In this document: positions 26,900 through 33,727 of the stretch, in pieces
Numbering within the stretch: position 1 is the stretch's first letter
Layout: the number at the start of each line of letters is the position of its first letter
NCBI GenBank assembly: GCA_012033495.1
Contig: JAAUQT010000038.1
Coordinates: 1-33,727 of the forward strand
Direction of reading: 5' to 3'
DNA from: Cyanobacteria bacterium RM1_2_2
Lineage (GTDB): Bacteria; Cyanobacteriota; Cyanobacteriia; Elainellales; Elainellaceae
DNA length: 33,727 nucleotides
The notes under the pieces: generated by a model
Databases searched by the model: none
What the model saw: the letters and a program-made list of their open reading frames with translations, nothing else
Told to the model about the DNA's origin: nothing
Made by a program: the position numbers and the translations under genes

Positions 26900-29200
26900 T
26901 CAGCGCACCACCCGCCGCATATAGTCTCCCCATAGCTGAGCCGCATCTGCACTCGCGCCGCTTGTCGGAAGATTGTCATCATTTCCGTACCAAATTCCGG
27001 TCACTAGCGCTTGACTTGGCACATATCCCACAAACCAAAGATCCACATAGTCGTTCGTGGTACCCGTTTTGCCTGCCTCGCCGTAGCCTAGGTAGCCATT
27101 GCGTCCGGTTCCGGCTTGCACAACGCCTTGCAGCAGGGCTGTCATGGTGTCGGCAACTTGCGGCTCTAAGACAGGAACATTCACCTCGGCGTTTTGGGTG
27201 GCATCATAAATGACTCGACAAGTGCGGGGATCATCAAAATCCTGGCAATCGCTGCTGTCTAAAATGCGGTTAATCGTATGCGGGCGGTTGCGGACGCCTT
27301 GATTTGCCAACACTCCGTAAGCGCCAGTCAGTTCGAGCAACGTGACTTCGTTTTGCCCTAGCACCATCCCCGGTACGGGATCAAGATTTGCCGTGATCCC
27401 CATCCGCCGTGCCGTTTGAACCACATAATTTAAGCCAACAGCTTCCGCGATCCGCAGGGCTACCACGTTTTCCGAGCGAGCCATGCCGCTGTACATATCC
27501 AAACCGCCATCTCCAGAGCGACAGCCTTCAAACGATTGCCCTTCCCAGTTCAGCGGCGCACAGGAGTAAGTTGAGCCGGGAGCAATGCCTTGCTCGATAG
27601 CTGCCGTGTAAGCAAAGGTTTTGAAGGTGGAACCGGGCTGCCGATAGGCTTGGGTGGCGCGGTTGAATTGGCTTTCACTAAAATCTACGCCACCGACCAT
27701 TGCCAGCACTTCGCCCGTGCCAGAGTCTAAAGTGACCAACGCCCCTTGCGAAAAGCCTTTCACTGCACCTGTGGTAGCGACGGCATCTTGAAGGGCGGCT
27801 TCTGCTGCCTCCTGAATTTCTAGATCGAGGCTGCTTTCAACGATAAAATTCCCCTCCTGGGCCAACTGCTCGCCCAGCAAAGATTCGATTTCGGCAAATA
27901 CTTCGGAGTAGAAATAAGGCGCAATCGTGCTTTCTAGCTCTTTGATCGCTTTAGGGTTGATTTCAATCCGCGAACGGCGGGCCCGCTGCGCTTCTTCCTG
28001 CCTCACCATGCCCAGCACCACCATGCGGTTTAGCACCCGATCGCGCAGTTCAACGGCGGTTTCGTAGTCTTGAACGGGGTTAAAGGCATTCGGAGCAGGG
28101 AGAATACCCACCAGGGTGGCAGATTCGGAGAGCGAAAGATCTTTGGCAGATTTGCCGAAATAAAACTGAGCGGCGTCTTCAAACCCATAGTTGCCGCTGC
28201 CCAAATAGACGCGGTTTAGATAAGTCAGCATCAGGGCATCTTTGCTATAGAAGGTTTCCAGCTTCAGCGCCACCACTGCTTCGCGGAGTTTGCGTCCGGC
28301 AGAGTCTTCGGTTCCCACATAGTCGCGGAAAATGCTGCGAGCCAACTGTTGCGTCACCGTGCTGCCTCCCTCGCGGATTTCGCCCCCTCGCACGTTTGTC
28401 ACCAAGGCGCGAAAAATCCCAATCGGATCGACGCCCAAATGCCAGTTATAGCGAGAATCTTCAGAAGCCATCACCGCTTTCGGCAGATAGCTGGAAAAAT
28501 CGGAAAGCTGCTTGAGTTCAATATGGGCGCGGGTTTCGATGGCTCGCAGCGGCGTTTCTTCATCGCGGGCATAGACGACGACCGGACCTTGCACCGAAGC
28601 AGGCAACGGCCGCACCGCAAACCGCTGCCATTCCATGCCGATCCAGAGGGCAACGAGGGCAGTTAAACCTGTGAAGCCATACAGCCCATATCGCGCAGTT
28701 TTGACATACCACGGGGGCGGATTGTGATACTGAATGCGGACGGCGGCGGCGAGTTCGGGCGGGCCGAGGGTCAATACATCGCCATGCTGGAGGTTCAGTT
28801 TCGTGAGGCGTCGTTTGCCGCGATAGATGCCGTTGGTGGAGTTTTCGTCGCGGATCACAAAAGGGGCGTTGCGCTGCCGCTGGTCGCGGGTGAGGGAAAG
28901 GTGGACTTGGCTCACCACCGGATTGCGAATCACAATATCGCAAGATTTGGAACTGCGTCCGAGCAGGTAGCGCTCGCCAAGCAGAGGATAAATTTCGGCT
29001 TTAGGCGCATCGGCATCTTGTACCCACAGTTCCGGCACTTTGGCGTCGGGCTTAAGCTGAAGTTTAGAAAAATCGACTCTAGCTTGAACCGTGCGGACTG
29101 CCTGAGTGATAGCTCCTAACAGCGTCTTGGGCGGCTGAGTGGGAGAAGGCGGCCGTTTGCCAGGTTCAGGGGATTGGTTAGGCGGTGGAGATGATGTCAT
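26900..29200 (-). CDS. class A penicillin-binding protein (PBP1A type) with N-terminal FHA domain
   Basis: A bifunctional peptidoglycan synthase of about 766 residues. A Pro-rich cytoplasmic start is followed by an FHA domain at about 75-150 (YLLGRSSKSCDIVI, SQVHLS, NSTNGIY), which binds phosphothreonine peptides. One membrane helix follows at about 171-190. The GT51 glycosyltransferase has its catalytic Glu in MASEDSRYNWH (about 247) and EGGSTVTQQLARSIF. The transpeptidase has STFK (Ser about 524), SEN (about 576) and KTGTT (about 711). It builds cell-wall glycan and crosslinks it in the periplasm. The ATG at 29200 is preferred; a GTG at 29239 would add 13 residues. The FHA domain suggests control by Ser/Thr kinases, as inferred for other cyanobacterial PBPs of this layout. 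Confidence 0.94.
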   Translation of the reverse strand: MTSSPPPNQSPEPGKRPPSPTQPPKTLLGAITQAVRTVQARVDFSKLQLKPDAKVPELWVQDADAPKAEIYPLLGERYLLGRSSKSCDIVIRNPVVSQVHLSLTRDQRQRNAPFVIRDENSTNGIYRGKRRLTKLNLQHGDVLTLGPPELAAAVRIQYHNPPPWYVKTARYGLYGFTGLTALVALWIGMEWQRFAVRPLPASVQGPVVVYARDEETPLRAIETRAHIELKQLSDFSSYLPKAVMASEDSRYNWHLGVDPIGIFRALVTNVRGGEIREGGSTVTQQLARSIFRDYVGTEDSAGRKLREAVVALKLETFYSKDALMLTYLNRVYLGSGNYGFEDAAQFYFGKSAKDLSLSESATLVGILPAPNAFNPVQDYETAVELRDRVLNRMVVLGMVRQEEAQRARRSRIEINPKAIKELESTIAPYFYSEVFAEIESLLGEQLAQEGNFIVESSLDLEIQEAAEAALQDAVATTGAVKGFSQGALVTLDSGTGEVLAMVGGVDFSESQFNRATQAYRQPGSTFKTFAYTAAIEQGIAPGSTYSCAPLNWEGQSFEGCRSGDGGLDMYSGMARSENVVALRIAEAVGLNYVVQTARRMGITANLDPVPGMVLGQNEVTLLELTGAYGVLANQGVRNRPHTINRILDSSDCQDFDDPRTCRVIYDATQNAEVNVPVLEPQVADTMTALLQGVVQAGTGRNGYLGYGEAGKTGTTNDYVDLWFVGYVPSQALVTGIWYGNDDNLPTSGASADAAQLWGDYMRRVVR

Positions 29201-29544
29201 GAACAGCGAGCGCAGGTGTCCTGTCGAGCAAGAATACACTGTGACCTGCTGGAGTTCCTGAAAGCAGTTCGATCAGCTACGGTCTATTGTACTCACTGGA
29301 TTGGGCGACGGGATAAGTGAGACGAATTCGGAATTTAGAGTTCGGAGTGACGGAGTTGGGCTATCGGGTTGATTTGTGGCGTTTGATCGAGCGCTGTTTT
29401 TTGAGAGTTGATATCGCTAAGGAATGGGAATTCAATCCGTTCGATCGTGGGTCGGGGCGGGTTTTGCTATCAAATCGATTGCCGGAAGCCCATTGATCTG
29501 CTCAGCCCGCCCGTCCAGTTTACGGATCGATTCAATCCACGATC
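29201..29544. other. intergenic region with nested inverted repeats
   Basis: About 340 bases without a credible gene; a 65-residue frame at 29424-29621 runs antisense into the ligase gene. Near the right end GATCGTGG (29443-29450) pairs with CCACGATC (29537-29544) and, inside it, GGGCGGG (29455-29461) with CCCGCCC (29506-29512). ATTCAATCC also occurs directly repeated at 29430-29438 and 29530-29538, exactly 100 bases apart. The promoter of the penicillin-binding protein gene should lie to the left. Confidence 0.45.
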
Positions 29545-30291
29545 CTAAGTCCGTTTGCTCTGGCTCAAGATCTGCTGCCATTCGGATTCACTCAAGGGCT
29601 GGGGCGTTAGCTGAATATTGAAACAATTAGCAGCAGCAGCAGTCAGAGCATTGATGATCGTCGCTTCGGTTTGAGGCAGGGGCAACGATAGATGGAGAGG
29701 CAATAGTTCAGTGGCAAAAACCTGGTGGAACAGAAACGGATCGGTGGTGAGGCGGATGGAACCATGTTGGAGAATTGCTTGTCCACGACGCAGTTGGGCA
29801 CTGCCGATCAGCTTGACGCCCTCCGAAGTGACAAGATCAGATCCGGTAGCGGTTCCAAAGCAGTTGGGATTGTGGATGTAGCCGCGTCCAGCTTCTCCGT
29901 AGTGGAGATCAACGCCCAACGATCGCCAGCCTTCGATCAAAAACTCGCAGATGGACTGATAGGCGTGCATCCGAGTGCCAGAGATGCCAGAAGTAATCAC
30001 CGCATAGGTGAGGTCGCCCTGATGCAAAACCGCCCGCCCGCCCGTAGGACGCTGCACCAGATCGATCGGTTCACCTTGCCAGGTAAGCTGCTGCCAAAAG
30101 TCAGGATAGTGGCGCTGATGATAGCCCAGCGAAATGGCAACCGGCGACCAGCCATAGAACCGCAGCGTTGGGGGATGTTGCCCTAGGCGATGTTGCTCTA
30201 ACAGCCATGCGTCGATTGCCATTTGGCGTGCGCCTGATGTTTGGATCGGCGGAATCAGTCGCCAGGTTGAATCAGTTGAGACGGTAGACAC
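29545..30291 (-). CDS. lipoate/biotin protein ligase family protein (BPL_LplA_LipB)
   Basis: An enzyme of the LplA/LipM fold that attaches or transfers lipoyl or octanoyl groups onto lipoyl domains of 2-oxoacid dehydrogenases or the glycine cleavage H protein. Visible are the N-terminal block MAIDAWLLEQHRLG, RFYGWSPVAISLGYHQ, the substrate loop RPTGGRAVLHQGDLTYAV, and KLIGSAQLRRGQAILQHGSI with the invariant Lys of the family. The frame runs up to 30378 and would overlap the YbjN gene, so GTG at 30291 is the more likely start, although no clear ribosome binding site precedes it. Whether it is a salvage ligase or an octanoyltransferase cannot be decided here. It follows the YbjN gene by about 25 bases. 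Confidence 0.85.
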   Translation of the reverse strand: MSTVSTDSTWRLIPPIQTSGARQMAIDAWLLEQHRLGQHPPTLRFYGWSPVAISLGYHQRHYPDFWQQLTWQGEPIDLVQRPTGGRAVLHQGDLTYAVITSGISGTRMHAYQSICEFLIEGWRSLGVDLHYGEAGRGYIHNPNCFGTATGSDLVTSEGVKLIGSAQLRRGQAILQHGSIRLTTDPFLFHQVFATELLPLHLSLPLPQTEATIINALTAAAANCFNIQLTPQPLSESEWQQILSQSKRT

Positions 30292-30316
30292 TCCAGCAAA
30301 ATTGAACGGACTGGAT

Positions 30317-30796
30317 CTAACTCGCAGGAAATTCGGCTTGTAGCGCTTCGTCGTTGTCGTCTGCGATAGTTGCCACAATGGTGATGTTGCGAGACACTTC
30401 AGCAGGAGAAAGTTCGGCTAAGGTACGCTGAGCGCAAACCACGACCTGATGATCGACAATCGCAAAGCGAGCCTCGAAGGTGTCGCTCCAGTTCATTTCC
30501 ATCAGCTTGTGGACTAAGGCTGCTTCATTAGTGACGGGCAACTTTAAGATAGGCGACCACACATTCAGCGTATCTTCGTCACTGGTTCCGAGAAGTTGAA
30601 CGAAAACCTCCACGCTGCCATATTTGAACTTCCACAGATAGCCGCCTGTCTCGTCATGGCTAACCATTGCGCTTTGGTCTTGTTGCAGACTAGAAATGAC
30701 AGTTTCGATCACTTCAACGTAGTTCATGGTAACTTCAGAGCCTCCTGAGCTTCCTGTCTCAGCACTCGTCTCAAGATCAAGTTCGTAAGCGCTCAT
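30317..30796 (-). CDS. YbjN domain-containing protein
   Basis: A cytoplasmic protein of about 159 residues. The YbjN-type domain starts at MNYVEVIETVISSLQQDQS and contains LWKFKYGSVEVFVQLL, LNVWSPILKLPV and the closing helix LSPAEVSRNITIVATIADDNDEAL. The family is an SpoIIIAA/type III chaperone-like fold; some members affect stress or motility, but there is no firm biochemical role. An N-terminal Ser/Glu/Thr-rich stretch of about 23 residues precedes the domain. The ATG at 30796 is chosen because AGGAA lies about 9 bases upstream; ATG at 30727 is the alternative. It probably shares a transcript with the ligase gene downstream. Confidence 0.83.
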   Translation of the reverse strand: MSAYELDLETSAETGSSGGSEVTMNYVEVIETVISSLQQDQSAMVSHDETGGYLWKFKYGSVEVFVQLLGTSDEDTLNVWSPILKLPVTNEAALVHKLMEMNWSDTFEARFAIVDHQVVVCAQRTLAELSPAEVSRNITIVATIADDNDEALQAEFPAS

Positions 30797-30981
30797 ATTC
30801 GGTGTTCCTGTTTGGTTCAATTCACTACAGTTCGCAGGTTGCCTACCCCAACTCTAGCTCGGATGCGGTCAATTCATTCTGGAGTCTCGTGATTTTTTTA
30901 TTTTTAGACGGAGAGATTACAGCGTTTGGGGAAGGGGAATGCTGAAGCTAGACTGTCTGTTCAAATCTCAAGAATTCAAAA

Positions 30982-31614
30982 ATGTCGCATTACCGCACGT
31001 CGTTTTGGTTGAATGGGCTATTTTTATTGATGCTGATTGGGTTAGTTGCGTATGTCAAATCGGCTGGACTTTCAGCAAAAGCGTTATTTTTACATCCAGA
31101 AACCTACCCGCATTTCACGGTTGCTTCGCTTACCCATTTGTTTCAAATGCTGTCTGGGGTTCCGCCTATCATCTGCTGGTTCACCTACGGGCTGTTGCGC
31201 AGTGTCCGATCGGAAGGGAGCAGGGCTGAAACTCGCTTTATTTTAGCGTCGGCGTTGGTGACGAGTGGGTTTTGGCTGAACGAAATTTACCGCATTCACA
31301 TTTACTTATCAATAGTCGGCATTGGCAAGCCGGTTGTGATTTTAATATATGCAATTACGTTAGCGATTTATGCCCTCAGCTTTCGCAAGCAGCTTCTCTC
31401 TACCCCTTATCCAATTTTGTTGACAGGCGTTGGAATTTTGTTCGTCGGTATTTTTATCGATGCGTTACAACTGCCCGATCAAAACCTGACCGATTTTTTA
31501 GAAGGCATCCCAAAAGTGCTGAGCCAGCTAAACGTTGCATATTATTTTTGGTGCGTCTGTCGGCAAGCCATGCGCCCGTTCCCAAAAACAGCCCCTAGCA
31601 TTTTGACTGGGTGA
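30982..31614 (+). CDS. membrane protein of unknown function
   Basis: A 210-residue protein I cannot place in a named family. It shows about five or six hydrophobic segments: near residues 9-26 (FLLMLIGLVAYV), 46-72, 87-100, 113-131 (VVILIYAITLAIYALSF), 142-162 (ILLTGVGILFVGIFIDAL) and a last amphipathic part near 180-195. Some features (NEIYRIHIYLS, DALQLPDQNLTDFLEGIPKVLSQLNVAYYFW) look conserved rather than random. It is preceded by only a weak ribosome binding site. It is divergent from YbjN and its stop abuts that of glyQ on the other strand with one base between. Confidence 0.68.
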   Translation: MSHYRTSFWLNGLFLLMLIGLVAYVKSAGLSAKALFLHPETYPHFTVASLTHLFQMLSGVPPIICWFTYGLLRSVRSEGSRAETRFILASALVTSGFWLNEIYRIHIYLSIVGIGKPVVILIYAITLAIYALSFRKQLLSTPYPILLTGVGILFVGIFIDALQLPDQNLTDFLEGIPKVLSQLNVAYYFWCVCRQAMRPFPKTAPSILTG

Positions 31615-31615
31615 A

Positions 31616-32497
31616 CTACGCTGCTTCTTGCACCTTCAACAGCGGGAAACCAAGCTCCTCTCGTTGCTTCAGATAAAGCTGAGCGATCTGCCGCGCCAAG
31701 TTGCGAATCCGAGCAATGTAGCGAGTGCGTTCTGTCACTGAAATGACGCCTCTTGCATCCAGTAAATTGAACGTGTGTGAACATTTCAGCACTTGATCAA
31801 AAGCAGGTAAGACAAGCTTCAGCTTCATTAACCGTTCCGCCTCCCGCTCATGGATGCCAAACAGCGTAAACAACGTGTCTGGATCGGAGGCTTCAAAGTT
31901 GTAGGTGGAGTTTTCAATTTCGCTTTGCAAATGCACATCGCCATAAGTCAATTCGTCATTCCAGCGAATCTCAAAAATTGAGTTCACCTCTTGCAGATAC
32001 ATGGTCAGCCGCTCTAAACCGTAGGTGATTTCAATCGATACTGGACGGCAATCCAGTCCGCCACACTGTTGAAAGTAGGTAAACTGCGTCACTTCCATGC
32101 CGTCTAGCCAAACTTCCCAACCCACACCCCACGCGCCCACAGCGGCATCTTCCCAGTTGTCTTCCACAAACCGAATATCGTGGTCTTCGGGCTTGATGCC
32201 GAGGGCCTTCAGCGAATCGAGATAGATATCTAAAATATTTTCGGGTGATGGCTTAATCAACACCTGATATTGGTAATAGTGCTGCACTCGGTTTGGGTTC
32301 TCGCCATAGCGACCATCTGCCGGACGCCGACAAGGTTCTACGTAAGCCACCGACCACGGCTCGGGCCCTAGCGCTCTCAAAAACGTATGGGGACTTTTTG
32401 TACCGGCCCCTTTTTCCGTATCGTAGGGTTGAACAATGAGGCAGCCTCGTTCGCTCCAAAACTGATGCAGCGTTGCAATAATTTGCTGAAAATTCAC
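31616..32497 (-). CDS. glyQ: glycyl-tRNA synthetase alpha subunit
   Basis: The alpha subunit of the heterotetrameric bacterial glycyl-tRNA synthetase, holding the class II catalytic core that makes glycyl-adenylate. The sequence is textbook: [43 protein letters not shown] (motif 2), [22 protein letters not shown], and [13 protein letters not shown] (motif 3). The GTG at 32497 is preferred because AGAGG lies about 9 bases upstream and it gives a family-typical start ([13 protein letters not shown]); a TTG at 32506 adds three residues. The beta subunit gene glyS is not in the window, so the two subunits are encoded apart, as is common in cyanobacteria. Confidence 0.96.
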   Translation of the reverse strand: MNFQQIIATLHQFWSERGCLIVQPYDTEKGAGTKSPHTFLRALGPEPWSVAYVEPCRRPADGRYGENPNRVQHYYQYQVLIKPSPENILDIYLDSLKALGIKPEDHDIRFVEDNWEDAAVGAWGVGWEVWLDGMEVTQFTYFQQCGGLDCRPVSIEITYGLERLTMYLQEVNSIFEIRWNDELTYGDVHLQSEIENSTYNFEASDPDTLFTLFGIHEREAERLMKLKLVLPAFDQVLKCSHTFNLLDARGVISVTERTRYIARIRNLARQIAQLYLKQREELGFPLLKVQEAA

Positions 32498-32646
32498 AAC
32501 AATCAACCTCTGATCCAGAACTCAACGGCGCTCACAACTTTTGCGAGCCGATCAATACCCATCAATTGTCGCGCAATCCTGTCCCCCAAAATCAGATCTG
32601 CGGGATGAGCAGACGCAACATCGGCTCAATCGAGGCTGCCCCTAAT

Positions 32647-33102
32647 TTACTCTACTGCTTGGAGGCGAGTCACTTTGAGGTTAAACCGCCCCGTGCCCTG
32701 CCCGGCATAAGGACTAACGCGAACAATATAGCTGCCAGGCCGGGTGACTCGCGCAAACAGCATTGAGTTGGTTGATCCATCCGGTGCATCGTCATTTTCG
32801 GCAACGGCTGCGCCATCGGGGCCAATCAGGACAATAATCGTGTCAAATTCTTCGGATGTGAGATCAATCACAACCTGCTCGCCTTCTTTAAACGTCACCA
32901 AATAATCGCGGGCAAACCCACCGCTCCCCGTCGGGATATCCTTGTCCGTGAGGCTGTCTGATACCTCATTGTTATCCGGCATGGGAATTGGGCTATACAA
33001 GGTGGTTTGAGCTGCCGTTGATAGAGCACTCATACCAATTGCCAGCGCAGTTGCTGGAGCTAGCAGCAGAAAACTAAATTTGGACACCAGAGAATTCCTC
33101 AT
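32647..33102 (-). CDS. secreted protein with pre-peptidase C-terminal (PPC) like domain
   Basis: About 151 residues. It begins with a signal peptide (MRNSLVSKFSFLLLAPATALAIG, cleavage probably near AAQ). The mature part resembles a lone PPC domain: FARDYLVTFKEGEQVVIDLTSEEFDTIIVLI, GPDG, NDDAPDG and FARVTRPGSYIVRVSPYAGQGTGRFNLKV. This beta-sandwich domain usually trails secreted peptidases but also occurs alone in cyanobacteria, and probably binds ligand or calcium rather than catalysing. The ATG at 33102 gives the best signal peptide; the frame extends to 33129. It is expected in the periplasm or outside the cell, and stands alone. Confidence 0.78.
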   Translation of the reverse strand: MRNSLVSKFSFLLLAPATALAIGMSALSTAAQTTLYSPIPMPDNNEVSDSLTDKDIPTGSGGFARDYLVTFKEGEQVVIDLTSEEFDTIIVLIGPDGAAVAENDDAPDGSTNSMLFARVTRPGSYIVRVSPYAGQGTGRFNLKVTRLQAVE

Positions 33103-33311
33103 AAAAATCGCAAGATCCCACCGAAACAACAGAGTCGGTCAATTATGCCCCATTATGCCTTTGATCCTAGATCCCTAGAATGGACTGGCGAAGAATTTAG
33201 GTTTGTATAAGGTTTGCAGAGGTTGGGATCAGGTTTGTCGATCCGTGTCGGTGCTTGGGGAAAGGGAAAGCGGTAGACTAAATGAAGAAAGATTGCGAGC
33301 TAGAAATTCCT

Positions 33312-33572
33312 ATGGCTGCCAAAGTCGAGATTTACACCTGGAGCACCTGTCCGTTCTGCATTCGGGCGAAGGCTCTACTAGACAAAAAAGGCGTAGACTA
33401 TACCGAATATTGCCTGGATGGAGATGAACCAGGTCGGGCTGAAATGGCACAACGGGCCAATGGTCGCCGCTCAGTGCCGCAAGTTTTTATTGACGATCAG
33501 CATGTGGGCGGCTGCGATGATCTCTACGCACTTAACGCAAAAGGTGAACTTGATTCCCTTTTGGCAGCGTAA
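33312..33572 (+). CDS. grxC: glutaredoxin 3
   Basis: A small dithiol oxidoreductase that uses glutathione to reduce protein disulfides. The active site CPFC lies in YTWSTCPFCIRAKALL, and SVPQVFIDDQHVGGCDDLYAL carries the conserved cis-Pro and the glutathione-binding GGCDD. From the ATG at 33312 it has 86 residues, normal for the family; an in-frame ATG at 33282 would add ten (MKKDCELEIP) and has a purine-rich region upstream. The glutathione synthetase gene starts 37 bases downstream, a common pairing in cyanobacteria that places glutathione synthesis and use in one transcript. Confidence 0.94.
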   Translation: MAAKVEIYTWSTCPFCIRAKALLDKKGVDYTEYCLDGDEPGRAEMAQRANGRRSVPQVFIDDQHVGGCDDLYALNAKGELDSLLAA

Positions 33573-33609
33573 GCAGCAAAATAGCGAACAAATCGTCAGG
33601 AGAGGCTGC

Positions 33610-33727
33610 GTGAAATTTGCCTTCATTATTGATCCGATCCAAAAACTTGATCCTGGTCATGACACGAGCGTTGCTTTGATGGAAGCAGCGCAAGCCCTAG
33701 GGCATCAAGTTTGGATCACCGAAGCCC
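33610..33727 (+). CDS. gshB: glutathione synthetase, 5' part (cut by window edge)
   Basis: The first 39 codons of an ATP-grasp enzyme that joins gamma-glutamylcysteine and glycine. The start KFAFIIDPIQKLDPGHDTSVALM and AQALGHQVW match the N-terminal domain of prokaryotic GshB. The GTG at 33610 is supported by a strong AGGAGAGG ending 4 bases upstream. The gene runs off the right end. Confidence 0.93.
   Translation, partial: MKFAFIIDPIQKLDPGHDTSVALMEAAQALGHQVWITEA

Noticed and set aside
29424-29621. 65-residue frame between the PBP and ligase genes
   Set aside because: It runs antisense into the ligase gene and has no family features.

Overview
The window reads as part of a cyanobacterial chromosome, most likely from a filamentous, Leptolyngbya-like lineage; that placement is inferred from gene style and not proven. 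Supporting signs are a single-RRM glycine-rich RNA-binding protein, a class A penicillin-binding protein with an N-terminal FHA domain, a CapA-family protein with a small N-terminal domain typical of cyanobacteria, a membrane-anchored DUF697-type GTPase, and short C/G-rich inverted-repeat elements of the kind scattered through cyanobacterial intergenic DNA. Gene content is mostly housekeeping. I see no rRNA, tRNA, CRISPR array, intact prophage or complete insertion sequence.

Layout. 1-4.3 kb: an ABC exporter followed closely by a group 1-type glycosyltransferase (probably one operon for glycan or glycolipid export), then a small secreted protein. 4.4-6.5 kb (minus): an RNA m5C methyltransferase overlapping mnmH (tRNA 2-selenouridine synthase). 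6.6-9.7 kb (plus): a CapA-type protein and a DUF21/CBS CorC-like membrane protein. 9.7-10.05 kb: a decayed IS5-type transposase tail and an element bounded by 18-bp inverted repeats. 10.2-12.4 kb: a sugar-nucleotide epimerase converging on, and overlapping, a PAS histidine kinase. 12.8-14.2 kb: fumC. 14.2-17.4 kb (minus): a birA-bioA-bioB biotin cluster. 18.0-21.2 kb: an RND efflux pump with no adaptor gene beside it. 21.5-24.0 kb: malQ converging on a PfkB sugar kinase. 24.0-25.8 kb: a MITE-like element and a membrane GTPase. 25.8-26.9 kb: repeats around the RRM gene. 26.9-29.2 kb: the FHA-PBP. 29.5-30.8 kb: a lipoate/biotin ligase family protein and a YbjN protein. 31.0-33.7 kb: an unknown membrane protein, glyQ, a secreted PPC-like protein, grxC and the start of gshB.

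The most striking pattern is that three long, unrelated genes (fumC, the RND pump and the GTPase) are each broken by exactly one missing base in a short homopolymer. Adding one base restores a full-length protein of normal family size in each case. This looks more like residual sequencing or assembly error than three pseudogenes, and it would mislead any automatic annotation of the window.

I did not find a convincing previously undescribed multi-gene system. The items most worth a second look are the frameshift pattern, the decayed mobile elements, several structured repeats (a 22-bp tandem array inside an inverted repeat, a 16-bp triple repeat upstream of the RRM gene, repeats upstream of malQ), the fusion architectures (FHA-PBP, N-terminal domain-CapA, the ABC exporter tail), and a conserved-looking membrane protein of unknown role.
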